DNA of 64,000 bases, taken from the NCBI GenBank assembly GCA_008711295.1, contig VUYV01000004.1:1182751-1246750 (forward strand). Direction: 5' to 3'. The notes beneath the pieces were generated by a model. It saw nothing but the letters and a program-made list of their open reading frames with translations. It did no database searches and was not told where the DNA came from. Positions 1-13,179 of this stretch are shown here, piece by piece. The stretch comes from Anarhynchus alexandrinus. Its lineage: Eukaryota > Chordata > Aves > Charadriiformes > Charadriidae. The position numbers and the translations under genes are program-made. Every line of letters starts with the position of its first letter. Position 1 is the first letter of the stretch.

Positions 1-140
1 CCCCCGTGTTTTGCTTGGGTTTTATAACGACAACTTCAAAATATACAGTATTCCAGGAGGGGGGGATAAGGAAACAATCCTGGACAGATTATCCTTTCTT
101 CAGCACAAGACACTGCTTGCTTTGGAGCACACTGTGAGGG

Positions 141-185
141 TCAGGCTTGATGAGATGGTCAGGCTTGATGAGATGGTCAGGCTTG
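141..185. repeat. Short minisatellite, 18-bp unit, 2.5 copies
   Basis: The unit TCAGGCTTGATGAGATGG occurs at 141-158 and 159-176, followed by a partial third copy (TCAGGCTTG) at 177-185. The copies are identical, so the duplication is recent or the array is still mutable. Confidence 0.85.
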
Positions 186-3100
186 CAGGGCCAGGTTGTT
201 TGTGCTCTAAGCGGGAAGCCAGCAGTACCACATCTCGGCACTTTCCATCTGCTCCGCAGTTCTCTGGGCACAGGTAGCAGCAGTGGCACGAGACCCTGGA
301 AAATGACAACCTTACTGCTCAGCCTCAGACACCATGTAGGCTTCAACTGACTCTGCTAGCTGCCTCTGTTTTTTTGCAGACACCGCTGAAGTTGGCTTGG
401 GTAGGAAATACCTGCAAGTTCTTCTGTCTGCCGTGTGCTCTGTGGATTCACAGTTGTTTTGAACCAGGTGTGGCCACAAGAATAAAACCACCATCGTGCT
501 TGGGCCCTGGGCTGACAGTTTCGCAGGGTGACCACAGATTCGAGCTCCCTCGGAGAGGCTGCCTGCAGTTTAAACTTGGTTTAAGTCACGAGCATGGCTT
601 GCACCGCTGAGAGTTGGGTTCTGCACATGCAAACCCTGCATCAAGTGTAACAACAACAGTTCCAGCAGTGTGCGTGCTCCAGGCTGTTTGCAGCAAGTCG
701 CAGGTCCCCGCTCTGCAGACCGATGGCACAGTCTTGTTTACTGACAGCAAAAGCAGCTCTTAATCACCAAGTGGCCAAGTCATCGGGCAGGAAACACAGC
801 AGAGCCATTTTATCACACATGTGACATTTTCAAGTCTTCTCCACCCGAAGAGGTAACTTGAAAATAAATGTCTGTGCTTATGTTTCTCAGCAAGGGAGGA
901 TGGAGAGGAAGAGGTGCCTGTCTCTTCAGTCATCTGCAAGCGCAGACGATATATTTTCCAGGTGTGGCAATCTCTTCTCAGTTGTGTAAGACCTGGAATA
1001 CTCACCCTCTCCCCCTCCTCTTTTTTTTTTTTTTTCCCCCTTGGTTTTTTTTCTGTTCCCTCTCCTGGTTTGACTTTCTCACCTCCGCTCCTCCCAAACC
1101 ACTGGGAATACTCCGCAGCCAGTGTTTCCACAGAGTAAGCCTTCCAGCCTCTGCTTAGCCAAGCACTGACTGGTCTCAAGGAGGTTTTCCCTTCCCAAAG
1201 CTCTGTGAGGTTGGATGCCGTACCCCGTACCCCGCTGGCGAGGGTGTAAGGAATACACATGCAAAGTGTGATGTTGGAAGGCGCTGGCAGCTGGTTGTCA
1301 GGACGGCTCTGCCTTGGGCCGTGCTTTAAGACAAACTTGTTTGTCCCCTTTTATCTGGAAATAAAGCTAAATGGCTGTCAGCCTCTACAGAGCTGTGCTG
1401 CAACACTTGGGGAGACCTGCAAAGGGAGCACGCAAACTAGGCTTGTTTCTTATCATCTCGGATTAAATCAACAACGAGAAGAATTAAAGATGGCACAGCA
1501 AGTCCCTGTTTTTTTCCTGGCATGTCTTTGACATGTGTAAAACATTACACTTGCGCATTCATTTCAATGTAATTAATTGTTGCCAGGTTTAATGAATTGA
1601 GCGACTTGGGGATGTTCTAACTGTCCTTTACCCACCACAGAGACCCGTGAAGCAGCAAGGGAAAAGAGATGGGAAGTTTATTCCTTTTTCTGGAGGGAGT
1701 TTCTATTCAAATACTTATCCCCACATTTCTCGGGATCCAGCATCATCCATAAGATAATCATACGTGCACCTACTACAAGTTTCTAAGCACTAATTTAATC
1801 TGCAAACTCCGAGCACTAATTTAGTCTCCAAACTGCTCTCTTGTGCTAAAACTAAGATGATCATCCAAAATGAAGTGAACAGTCTCTGATAGGCCTCGGC
1901 TGAAAATTAAGCTTTTTAAGTCTTGAGTGAAGGCAGGCTTAACCTCTTGGAAGAGCACGAGTGGTGGATGCAAGTGAGTGTCAGCTCTAACAAACACCAT
2001 TTTAAAAGATACTTTACAGAGCCGAGTACCTTTCTTACTGGGATTGTAATGAGCCTGGTGCAGAACATCTCCTTCCCCGGGCCCTGCTCCGGGGACACCT
2101 TGTGCGCTCCCGGGGCTGTCCGGGACACTGGCACAGAAGGAAAAGCGTGCTTTTTATCTTTTTTGGCACCATTGGTGCTCCCTTCTTATCGCCTTGCTAC
2201 AGCTCCTTACATTCCTGTCTCTGTTCCCTCCAACTGCTTCCTGCTGATGGTACAAGGTTTCCCTCCTGCTCTTTTTGTTCCCGAGATAAAGCTGACAGCC
2301 CTTGGTGCCCCTCCACTGAGATCTGTTTCTTGGCTAATGTTTGCTGCTTACTGCCCCATCCTCACCAAAATGCACGAAAAACACCCAGTCCTGAAAAGAA
2401 AGACGGATTCCCCAGCTCTACCCTGTTGCCTTTTCTTCTCACACCTCAAAATTCCCCTGGAAGCTCTGGATTGCTTCCCCGCCGCGGGAAACAGCCCTCT
2501 GAGACCCTCTGAAAGGGGGGCTGCGATACAGAGCGCCAAAGCCAGACACGCTGAGGCAGCGGCCATGAGCCAGGCCCCAGGAAATCCTCTCCCAGTGCCT
2601 GGCCCACGTCAGCAGGCAGGCTTGGAACAATTTCGGATTGAAGTTTGGATGCCTATTCCGGACAAGCTCTCCCCTTAAATTCTCCCAGACAACTTTTTTT
2701 TTTTTTTTTTTTTCCCCTTCTCCTGCCTAGCCCTGTTCCCCACTTTCAGATGGTTCCTCCCAGGCCAGATGCCGTATTATCTGGAGCGACTTTTCCCTCC
2801 CAGCCTTGTTTTCCTCCTACTCCTGAGTCCTTTGTCTGGCTGCCAAGTGGAACAGCCCTGCCAGGCAGACAGCTGCTCAGCATCGCCGCGCGGGTGCTGC
2901 CCTGTGGGCTGAGGAGCCGATTCCAGGCTCGTTCCATCTTTGAGGGGGACGTTCTGTCTTAGAGATGGCGTCTACCAGAAGGAGAAAAAGCAAACAGCAC
3001 CTGTAAAGCTGTCGGAAGAGACTGGAAATGTTTAAGATAAAGAGGCCTTAATGCTACTCTCGGTTTACCTTCGAGATAGCGTGAGTAGCAAGCCAGCTCT

Positions 3101-3349
3101 CTCCTGCTCCGGCTGGAGGTCTCCCTGGAGGACCACAGAGCGGGAATGAGAAGTTTCCAAGCCCTCAGCCACAAAAGCACAGGCCTGGAATCTCTCTAAT
3201 GAGAGTTTTCCTCTTTGCAGTTTGCCAGGCAAACAAGCACCAGGCACCAATATCAAAACCAGCCCAGATTCCAATGAAAACCAGCAAAGAAAATAAGAGC
3301 AGAAAGGAAACAGCTTCGTTTTGCTTGTTAAGAACAGGCAAATAAAGCT

Positions 3350-3760
3350 ACTGAGCCCCCCTCCGCGGCAGGAGAGCTCTCCCTGCCCTGCCGAGCACGG
3401 GGTGAAGCCAGGCGGGCTGCCCGGCCGGGGGGCTCGGGCCAAGGGGCTCCTCCTTCCTTGCTGTTGCTTGCAGGGACGGATTATCACGTTATCCCCACGT
3501 TCCAGGGCTTCCCTGCCTCGGCTTTTCCAGACAAACGAGCGCTCCACCCTGCCTGATTCCTTCAGTTTGCCTGGAAGGACTCTCCCTTCTTGCCCTGTGG
3601 GCCGGACTCTCGTTACCCTCCCACTCCGGCGCCCTTGAAGGCTGCGCCAAGGAGGGCGGCCTGGCCCGGGGCGCAGTGAGCTGGCACCGCTGGGCTGCCT
3701 CTGCCTCCCGCCCTGTGCGGCTGTGTGCCCGCGGCGGGCAGTACCCCACCCTTTGGCTGG
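3350..3760. other. GC-rich block, possible small CpG island
   Basis: This block is much richer in G+C and CpG than the flanking sequence. I see no convincing core promoter, no initiator exon and no recognisable protein. It could be an orphan CpG island, an enhancer or compositional noise. Confidence 0.3.
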
Positions 3761-6700
3761 GGCAGAGGAGCCTTGGAGACTTGCTTTCATCCCAGCCCTG
3801 TCTGGGAAAGCTCCTGAACCTGCTCTGCGTCCGGGAGCAGAGGGGAATCCGCAGCAAAGCTGAGCGCTGGCTCGCCTCAAGCGCTTCCCGCACGCGGGCT
3901 GGTGTCAAACACCCCAATGCCTTAATCAAATTGTGCCTGTGTGAAATAAGCATCCACGTGACACCTGCGATGGCTGCAGAATCAAATCACTTTACGGAGG
4001 GACACATTGGGGTTAAACCTCACAGAAAACCTCCCAAGCGCAAACCAAGTGCCACCAGACCAGTGACACTGACAAATAATCAAGAGGCACAAAACACCTC
4101 TGTCCCTCACAGCCTCATTGCAACACCAACTTTAAAGCCTGATGGGAGCATCCCTAATTGTTTTGTTACTGGTCATTTGAGCAAAGGAAGCTGAGAAGAG
4201 AGTGGAAGCAAAGCCCAGGGCTGGAAAATGGAAATGACTGTGAGGAAAGGAATGTGGAGCTTCACAACAACTGGGGGGGGAGAAGAGCACAGAGCAGAGA
4301 GAAAGAGGAAGACCGGGGGGGTGAGTCCCAGGGACAGGACCACACAGATTGCTGCAGAGCATGGTGCATGGCATGGGCAGCTCCTCGGCGGTCTCCGGTC
4401 GGGCACTGTACAGCCCCCGGCTGACACTGCTGGGCACGGTGCTGCCTTCCCCTGCCCGGGGCCAGAACCTCAGACACGGCTTTTGCCAAGACGAGCCTAA
4501 CATGTCTGCTGAGCTCCGGCCCCAGGACAGCACTCCATGCCAACGTGAGAGCCCTGAAGACGTCTCTGGCTGAGCCGGCGTCTGCGTACAAGCATGGCTG
4601 GTGCAAAAGCCTCTGTGCCCAGCTCAGTGAGTGTGTGCGCGTGGAGTCTCCCAGTGTCAGTTGCTGGATTTCACTCTCCCAGTGGAGGCAGTGGGTCGGG
4701 GTGATGCCCACAGCATTGGGGCTTGGAAATGATAAATATTTTTAGGCAGCCAAATAATCCAACTCTGCCTAAACCTGAAGAGTGACAGCAGCAGCCTCCT
4801 GCCCTGTAATATTGCCTGCAAACCCCTTCTTCTCCCTCTGCAGAAGCCAAGAGGGGAGCCCGCAGCATCCCCCCAGGTCTCTCTGGAGCAGACACGCTGT
4901 GGGTCTTCCCAGTGGAGCCGCTGGCCAGCCGGCCGCCCCGGCAGATGCTGCAGCCTGGCAGCCACCGCGCCGGCCCCATGGTCGGGGGCTCTACGTGTGC
5001 GCAGAGAAAGGGAGGGACAATCCCGGATGTGAAGGATTTACAGCCCTGGCAGACGCTCGTCACAGGAGATAGCGTTGTCTGTAATTTAAACAGTGCAGTC
5101 TGAGGCCGAGACTTGTGTGCCATCGAACACAGCGCAGCTGAGGCGTGAGCCAAGGGCAGAGCCCCCGAGGCCCCGAAGCGTGGTCCACCCACCCAAAAGG
5201 GCTTTCAGGAGGGCAGGCCAGGCCCTGGCATCCTCCCCTCCCCAGGAGCACGGGCCTGGGCTGTGCTTTTCTCTTGCTAGGGAAGAGAGGAGACACTGGT
5301 GTTTTCCTCGAGTCCACCCCGGGAAGCAGCAAAGGGCCAGCGGGACGCACGTGGTTCAGCAGCCGCCCGGCAGCCCCAAAGCCTGGGCTGGGTAGAACTG
5401 GGAGCCCCTCACAAAAGCAGCAGGAGCTGTCGCCGTGGAAGTCCCAATCCCAAGCTCTGCCCGCTCCCAAAGCCCCGTTCTCCTGCACAGGGAGGGTAAC
5501 GCTGGGGACGGTTTGTGGAGAACAGCTGTTCTTCGCTGTTTCATTGCTCACATCTACTTTTTTATTCACTCCAGGTAACTTCAGGGGAGATCTTACCCAG
5601 GAGTAATTAAATCACTTGCACCCTGGTTTATGATTTAACTTAGGCACTCTGGCTAAGCTGATATGGATCTCATTTCATGCCTCGCAATTAATTGTGTATT
5701 TAGTAGGCACACTCAATTCATCCAGCTTATAAATGTGGAAGGAAGGAACATATAAACCAGACGTGGACTTCCAAAGGTAGAAGCCGTCAGCTCAGGAGCT
5801 GTCTCTCTGGCATTTTTAACGTGTATTATTTACATACTGGAAAAAAGCCAACCAAAACCTCTCTTAAGACATTTCTCCCTTACTTACAGAACAAAGGCTA
5901 CTGCCTTATGAAAATGAATAATTAGATTTTGAGGTTTGGGCATCTTCATTTATTGCTGAGAACTTGGCATCATCACCTTTCCAGATTTGGGGAAAATGAG
6001 AATAAAAGTCAATATAAAATGAGTCACAAAAATGAGATTACATTAGCCTGTTTATCCCAAACCGCCTCTTTGGAGAAAGGAAAGCTCCTTGCATGCTCTG
6101 CGCAGAATATGAAGAAGTTGATACTTTCCAATCTTGACAGATTTTATAAACTCTCCTCCTTTTTTAAGATCATTACAATTAGCATTCAAAGAATGTTGTG
6201 AATCTGCTCTTAACTACCAATCAAGCCAGTTTAATTAACCAGTGAAATTAACCAGGTTGGTTGCCAGGTATTTAAATGGATTGAAAGAAAAGATGTTTGG
6301 ATTACTACAACAGGACTTCTACTAGTCTCAAGGATCCTAAAATGCAGCGATGGTGTTTAATGTATGCAGAAGTATTGCTGAAAGGTGTTCCAGTGTAAAC
6401 AACCTGTGTGGGTAAGTTCCACAATAGAAAATTAAAAGGGGAAAAAAAACCCCAAAGTAGTAGTTGGTTTAATTTATTTAACATTCCTTTACCAAAAAAA
6501 GAAAAAAAAAGAACTCAATACAGAATTCATCATGTTCCGCAGTTTGTCATTTCTGTGAGTATAAATCTTTCTAGACATTGCTGTAATATTTTCTTGCCGG
6601 GCACTGGAAGTTTTGCCCCTTTGTATGGGGGCAGTTGGCACGCACGGGTATTGTCCGCTCCCAGGCAGAACGCAGGGACGCGCGGTGCAGTGCAGCGCTG

Positions 6701-8387
6701 CGCCGGAGGATGACGCCTTAAAGGTTGGCAAATATCTCCAATTAGGGCAGACACACACAATTCATCTTAAATGTTACGTGTCTTTGGAATCCTGTCGCGT
6801 TGGACTATTAAAGGTGTAGACTGAAGAATTACTAATAGCGAAGTCCTATTAAAAAGAAAATAGCGTATGCGTTGCGCAGAGGCAGTATTACAGCAAAAGT
6901 TATTGGAGGGGGGTGGGACGGCCCCTCCGCAGGACCACGGGAAGGTGCCAAGGCACGGAACACCCGCCTCAAAGAAAATACAGTAGGTTGTGGGACTTCA
7001 TGTCAATGGCTGAAAAATCAATTGAATGACTTGGCAAATGAAAACACCGTTATGTGCCTGCACTGGATTTGGCATTTTACTGGTTATCCTGTCCAAATCG
7101 GAAAGCAGATACGTAAATACGGATGTAACCAGAAATGTCTCTTTACCCTTCCCAGTGCAAACCAAATACAGCACAACTGCTCTGCTGCAGGCAACCTGTC
7201 TCATCGAAGTTATGCCCAATGCACAGCTGAGTTCAGAAACACCAACCAAACTTAGTTCTTACAAAATAAAACTTAACATGTGTTGATTCAGGTATTTAAG
7301 GATCGCAGGACTTTTATAAACAAAAGACGTTGCATAATTCCAAATGTATTTCTGTACTGGCTGAGCTGCCTGCTTAAGTGCACCAAGCCCATAACTTCCA
7401 AGCTCTCCTCCCAGCACAGACATCTTTCTTCTGGGAAGAAACGTCGGCATCCTTCACTCGCCTGGGGTGCAGTTGGACAAAAACCTGCGGTATCGGTTCA
7501 TGACACAGCAGGTGAAAAATTCCTTAGATGAGTTTTTGACCTCAGCTTAAACCTGTCCAGTTCCTATTCTTGAATCTTATTTCTGCCTCAAACTTCATTC
7601 ACTCAAAAATTGTTTTGGGCCAATTAAGAAATAGCAAAGCACATCAAATCAAATAAGTTCTCGCTAGGTTTTTACTTATCACTCTTTAGCAGAAGCTTTT
7701 AGAGGCCGCCTGCCCTCAGCTGTTGGAACTGTGGCTGGGAAACACTGCTCTTCCAGTCTTTTCTTCCCTCCTTCATGTTTTTCTCCTTAAAAAGAGAGTT
7801 GCTGCTTTTCAAACTCAGTGTACAACCTCAGCAGCAAAGGAGGCCAACGCTGCTCTCAGCCGAAGCGTCAGCCCTGGGGCTTTCCCATGTCTCACTCTGC
7901 ACTCGGGCATCTTTGCGGCTGCGTTTCGTCGGTACTTCTGCCAACTTCGGCAGCCTTTACCATGGGAGCCTGTGACTGGGAACCCTACACTGCACCTGTC
8001 AGTACATGACAACAACGCCTCCGTTATTTCTCCACGTCCATTGTTAAAGCTTGTATTGACCACAGAAACTACCAGAAGTGTTTTGTTGCTCTTTGCAGCT
8101 GGATGCTAATTGTAATGACTCTCCAAGTCAATGGACTTTGCAAAACACTTAATTCAGGGAACAACTGTATGGACACGGTCCTTCCCAGCAAGCAAAGGGC
8201 AAAGCCTGTGTGACAACTGCTGGAAACTTAAGGGCTAAATAAGAGGCAGACAATTCAAGGGATTTCTCATGAATCTCTAACTTTTATATAAAATATATGT
8301 ATTTTTATCCAGTAATTAAAAATATGCACCATTTTGTCCAAAGGTAAAAAAGTTCCATTTCCTTCATTTCACATGTTTCGATATTAG

Positions 8388-8798
8388 AATCATAGAGTGG
8401 TTAGAGTTGGAATGGATGTTAAAGACCATCTAGTACCACCCCCCCACCATAGGCAGGGACACCTCCCACCACACCAGGTTGCTCCAAGCCCCGTCCAACC
8501 TGGCCTTGAACACCTCCAGGGATGGGGCAGCCACAGCTTCTCTGGGCAACCTGGGCCAGGGGCTCACCACCCTCACAGGGAAAGAATTTCTTCCTAATAT
8601 CTAATCTAAATCTCCCCTCGTTCAGTTTAAAATCGTTCCCCCTCGTCCCATGGCTCCCCTCCCTGATCAAGAGTCCCTCTCCAGCTCTCCTGGAGCCCCT
8701 TTGGGTACTGGAGGGGGCTCTAAGGTCTCCCTGAAGCCTTCTCTTCTCCAGGCTGAACACCCCCAACTCTCTCAGCCTGTCCTTATAGGAGCAGCTCA
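8388..8798 (-). mobile_element. CR1 LINE fragment (5'-truncated, minus orientation)
   Basis: Reading the plus strand gives the reverse complement of a CR1 3' end: GAATCATAGAGTGG at 8388, then a degenerate stretch resembling GTTGGAAGGGACC, then the tail of the ORF2 reading frame. On the minus strand the frame shows CR1 ORF2 C-terminal words such as [18 protein letters not shown] and RFRLDIRKKFF. It is 5'-truncated like most CR1 copies and is not an intact gene. It lies downstream of SBNO1 in the same orientation. Confidence 0.9.
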
Positions 8799-11759
8799 AA
8801 ACTTTCCCAGGAAATACTCTACAACAGATGTTATCTTTTCTACTATCAAATTACCTGCCTTTCTAAAGTGCTTTTAAGACAGTTAACATTTAATATGCAT
8901 GTAGTAATCACACCTTTACATGTTAGGACAGTGGGCAAGTCCTATTGATAATGCATTTAATTCTAGAACTTGTATCGTTGGAACTCACTGAATGCACAAC
9001 TGGAGATACTAATGAATGGAAGAAAATGGAAATGTATCTAGGATTAAAGCTTACGATGGGGAATGCACTGAAAAGACTGAAGAAAACAAACTACATGAAA
9101 ATTCAAATATTTGTTTCTCTCTGATACAGGCACTAAGAAATGAATAGCACCAGTCACTGAAAGACATCGGGAATCAATTGCTCTGAAGAAAATGCATTAT
9201 ATGCTAAAAATATAGAATAAAACCACACAGCATCAAAAGGATCATGGAAGACAGACAATTGATAGTTTTGAAAAAAATGATGACAACGAATAACATCTAC
9301 AAGGTATGCAGACATCCCTCGGAAGTTTTATATATGCTATATATATTTCAAAGTACACACAAACTGCCTGTTTGGCAGGTTGAGAAAATAGGAATACATC
9401 TTGGGAAGGTCATGAAGAAAAAAAAAAACACAAAAGGAAAACAAGAGTTATTTACATTCAATAATTCAGTAGCCTTTAACACCTCTATATACATACATAC
9501 TCTTTCTATATATGTACAGACTGCGATGGGATCTGAACGAAGCTTAATCCAAACGCAAACGAAAAATACAAAAACCCCTCTGTAATTCACTTGACAAACG
9601 TTTACAGGTTGCAGAGCTTTCTTCATTTACAAAGGAAATACCACACACTGACTAGACAACTAGCATCTTTGGGGAACATTAAGTCTTTACAAGAGGTGTG
9701 TGCTCCCAACAGACCATACAGTGATTGGAAAAAAAATTGAAAACTTGCTGTGCAGAGGGGGGTTTTCGTGGGTTATAATTGCATTTACCGTGTCAGACAT
9801 ATCTTAAGTATCAAACTAGTTAACAAGTCAAAATGTTGTTGCTGTCAAGGGACAGTTTAAAAAAAAAACACCCAAATTTTATCCCTTCAATTCCCAAGTC
9901 AACTTAAATATGTATCTTCCCCTTCTACAGCATGCTTCCAAAACTCCCACGGTACAAGAATTGCTACCGCTCTACACTGAGCTTTGCCCCTGTTCACAGC
10001 GACATCTATCCTTTATAAATTTTATATCCATTACAGATGGCAATTTGTATGAAGCAGATCAATGCCCCACACACAGGAAAAAATAGAGACCATTCTTGCC
10101 TAGCCTGATAATGTATGTGACATGACAATTGGTCTCTCCTTTTTCCTCCCTGCGAGGATGTTTGTCTTATGGGCAGTGCTGCAAGAGGACACAGTGGAGC
10201 TGTTCCTTATCCCAGCCCCAGGGCTATTTATATTCCTTCTCTCCCCCAAGCTTTATCAGCAGCTCATGCAAGGAACAAACCACTACCAAAAAAACCACAA
10301 CCCAACCCCCCAGCAGGAATTTTCAAGAGAAAATGTTTCTATAACTTTTTTTTTTTTTTTTAAACATTTAAGATGTTCTAAGCCTCCAGAGCAGTGGATG
10401 CAGACAGGTTAGTAAGCAAATGACAAAGCCAAGGCATTGATGGTGGCATGGAGCAGAAAGCAGCCAAAGGAGAGCAAGTAGGGAAATGGATTTCTGGAAC
10501 GGGAACAGTTCTTATGGATCTTATAAGTACTGTTGGGTTTTTTCCCCTCCAGGGGACACAAGTCCATGGGAAGTTTAAAAAGGGTGAGTGAACATTATAT
10601 GCTATATATATACACACACATACATAAAATGAAATAGTATGGTTTGGTTATCGACACAGAGAATAGCCAGTTCAGTATTTACTCATCCCAACCACCAAAG
10701 TTAGCCCAGCAGGCTGAGAAGAGCACTTAGGAACTGAAGTATATTTAAATAATGAGTCATTTAAAAAAAATAATAGAAAAAAAAATCACTATTTGTGAAC
10801 CTACCACTTCTAGAACCACCTTACTGAGGATTAAGATCTAAAAATGTTACCATCTCAGATGGCAGAAGTTTCTACACCAAATAATAATTAAAAAAAAAAG
10901 ACAGTGAACTGCAGACACAGCTTGCCGTTACTAGCAATTTGGTTCACTGTCTGTTGCAATAGTAATCTGTCAACATACTTCTCAAAATCCCATTCCTTCT
11001 TCTGGAAAGGATGCCAGATACATCCAATGGTGGGTATGAAACACATGAACATCCTCCCCCACACCCTGTCTGTGGTCTATGGTTTTGCAGGGCATGATCA
11101 GCTCCTACCGGTATCGCGACGCTGAGGCAAGCTTCCCTTCACTACCAGAGGATAAAAACTCCCGACACATCTACCACCTGCATTACAAGTACTTTACAGT
11201 GATGTAGCAGGCGCTGCAGCAACAGGGAGCATGCAGATTTATTCTAGATCTCTATTTCCAGTTAGTCACAAGCGTGTGCGGGGGATTCATCCCCTCGACC
11301 ATTAGACGGGCGCCACGGAGAGCAGGCAGGCGTCCTTCCCCGACAAGCAGGCGCTCTGTGACTGCACTGGGGTGCCGGCACAGGCAGCGTTAACAGAAGC
11401 TCAAGCAAAATAATTCACCTAAGGGAGCTCACTTCAGCCCAAAGTTGTGGAACTTCTGGCCCCGTTACTTAAGAAAAACTTTCTGACACTTGAATCCGGC
11501 TCCCCGAGTGTTTACAAAAGTGACACAGCTACAGAGGATTGCTGCTCTAAGGCTGTCAGATGAACCTTACTTAAAATATGCATCAAGGTTTAAACACAGT
11601 TTCCTTCTTGCCTCACTAATGAGTTCAACTGAAATAGTTGGACTGCGAGACAGAAGCCTGGTTAAAGCAGACTGGAACATGCCAAGTCCTGTCAAATTCC
11701 AATTGTACAGACTTGTTAGTTTTTTTGGAATACAGTGATTGCCTAAACAAGACTCCACT
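8799..11759. other. AT-rich non-coding DNA downstream of SBNO1, possibly distal 3' UTR
   Basis: No protein-coding exon was found. The stretch is AT-rich, with TA/CA microsatellite runs (about 9330-9350 and 10600-10630). A minus-strand ATTAAA lies at 8889-8894 and an AATAAA at 11238-11243, so a longer SBNO1 3' UTR isoform reaching into this DNA is possible but not shown. Confidence 0.4.
10598..10630. repeat. TA/CA microsatellite
   Basis: A compound dinucleotide run: alternating TA followed by CA repeats and CATA units. Confidence 0.7.
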
Positions 11760-11778
11760 TCTTGTTAGTACAATAACT

Positions 11779-11784
11779 TTTATT
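11779..11784 (-). terminator. SBNO1: AATAAA polyadenylation signal, SBNO1 (distal candidate)
   Basis: A canonical hexamer on the minus strand (TTTATT on plus), about 1.25 kb after the stop codon. Confidence 0.45.
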
Positions 11785-12894
11785 TGACATCTACAAGATC
11801 GTTATCTTGTAGGTTTTTTTGGACAGGTTTATACAATCTCAATTTTTCAATAGTGCAACCTGTGCAAGCAAGAAATGACAAACATTGTCCTTCACTTTCT
11901 TATAAACATCTACTATTATAGGCAAAACAAAACTTACCCATATTATAGATAAGTGACTATTCACATTTGTACATTACAATTTCTTTTAAACAGCTCCAGA
12001 TAAACTCTACAATGTCTTACAACATATTAAACAGTATTCAAGTTACTGGGTAACAGAAACAGCACATACAGCGGAACCCTCAAGTGTTTCCCATTCTCTA
12101 ATTTACAGCTCAAGTAAGGTTTCATCTTACAAGTGACAAATTAAATTACATTAATGAAGTAAAAAATATAAGATTGTATGCGAGATGGAAGTGAATTTGC
12201 ACTTAAGTTTCCATAACCACCTCGGATTAAGGAAATGCTTCAATTTAAGGAAAATAGGCATCCAGCCATCTTTGCAGTACACATTAGGAATACCATTAAT
12301 ACATTAAAAATGAACTAATTTTAATTTAAGATGTTTATCACAAAAAGAACATGTTGTAGACTCAAATATATAACCCCCAGGAGAGAACCAGAAAAAATGC
12401 AACACCTGGGTATAAACACTATAAAAATGCAATAACCAATGCTGTACAACTAAGATTGTGTTTCTCTCTGAATTCCTGTCCTGTGTGTTTATCCTGTCCA
12501 TGCCCGTTTCCAAAGACATGCACTGTCAAACAGAAACTGGGAAGGAACCTGAATGCATGATGTGCAACCTCTAGGTTTCATGCTTTTATAAACTCATAAA
12601 TCGAAGAGAAAAACCCAATATATATTTTCTATATATATACTCAATACATGCATTCAAGGATATCTCCCACAGCAATGGCATTGATGCACTGCGTTAAACC
12701 CTGAGCACTGTATGACAAGATAAAAATAAAGCCTGCTTGGGGATTTTCAAGCATTTTCAAACAAATTGTGGTTTGTAGCTTAAAAGGCCAAAAGTAAAAG
12801 CAAACAGGAAGCACTACAGAGAGCATAAGGAAAGACAGATGCACCACCATAAACAACTGCTGGCTTTCAGTTCTACCAACCTTTTTAAGATCTC

Positions 12895-12900
12895 TTTATT
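12895..12900 (-). terminator. SBNO1: AATAAA polyadenylation signal, SBNO1 (proximal candidate)
   Basis: A canonical hexamer on the minus strand, about 140 nt after the stop codon. It could give a short 3' UTR. Confidence 0.4.
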
Positions 12901-13036
12901 CCCAAAGTATTTGAGAGCACACAACTGAACTGAAAAAGTTATATTTCTTTGGAATCTGTCCCTGATTTTTATGCAAGTGATATGCTTTTACAGCCTTTTC
13001 CTCAAACACCAAAGTCAACACCTGGAGTTCGTCCTC

Positions 13037-13179
13037 TTATGCATTGTTGAAATTGGTGATGCTCTGCGGGTGATGCTGCTGCCATATCTGCTGCTGTTGT
13101 ACTGCGAGCTGTTGAGACTGGTCTGACGTTGACAGGAGGTTTACAAGGGGCGATACACAATTTGCAGGAATGATCAAAC
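13037..13179 (-). CDS. SBNO1: SBNO1 last coding exon 31 (residues 1345-1391, stop)
   Basis: It encodes [19 protein letters not shown] through the Gln-rich [15 protein letters not shown] tail to ITNFNNA and TAA at 13037-13039. The human end is very similar (ITNLSNA). Confidence 0.96.

Larger units (their letters stand above)
1..8387. other. Intergenic region beyond the SBNO1 3' end, no gene recognised
   Basis: I see no exon with recognisable protein similarity in this stretch on either strand. It contains pyrimidine runs (about 1018-1040 and 2692-2715), a short minisatellite (141-185), a GC-rich block (about 3350-3760) and an AT-rich stretch with several homeodomain-like TAATTA words (about 5600-6300). 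Long open frames at 1923-2678 (+) and 3065-3880 (-) resemble no family I know. In mammals CDK2AP1 lies beyond this end of SBNO1; I could not find its exons here, so it may lie further left. Confidence 0.6.
11760..13036 (-). other. SBNO1: SBNO1 3' untranslated region (proximal form)
   Basis: This stretch follows the SBNO1 stop codon (13037-13039) on the minus strand. Minus-strand AATAAA signals occur at 12895-12900 (about 140 nt past the stop) and 11779-11784 (about 1.25 kb past the stop). Two UTR lengths are therefore plausible. The boundary at 11760 is my inference from the second signal. Confidence 0.5.

Noticed and set aside
1923..2678. 251-residue plus-strand open frame in the left intergenic region
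   Set aside because: No similarity to a known family, no splice or promoter context, and erratic composition. Probably chance, though transcript data could overturn this.
3065..3880. 271-residue minus-strand open frame
   Set aside because: It lies in a GC-rich block, with Arg/Pro/Gly-rich low complexity in one half and unrelated composition in the other. No recognisable domain.
6210..6270. TTAATTAACC and GAAATTAACC words as a possible HNF1-type enhancer
   Set aside because: AT-rich words of this kind are frequent; no second line of evidence supports an enhancer.
1..8387. CDK2AP1, the expected neighbour beyond SBNO1
   Set aside because: I could not find any segment reading like its conserved central region on either strand. 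Its absence here probably means it lies left of the window.
8419..8799. 126-residue minus-strand open frame
   Set aside because: It is the decayed C-terminal part of CR1 ORF2 within a truncated LINE copy, not a host gene.
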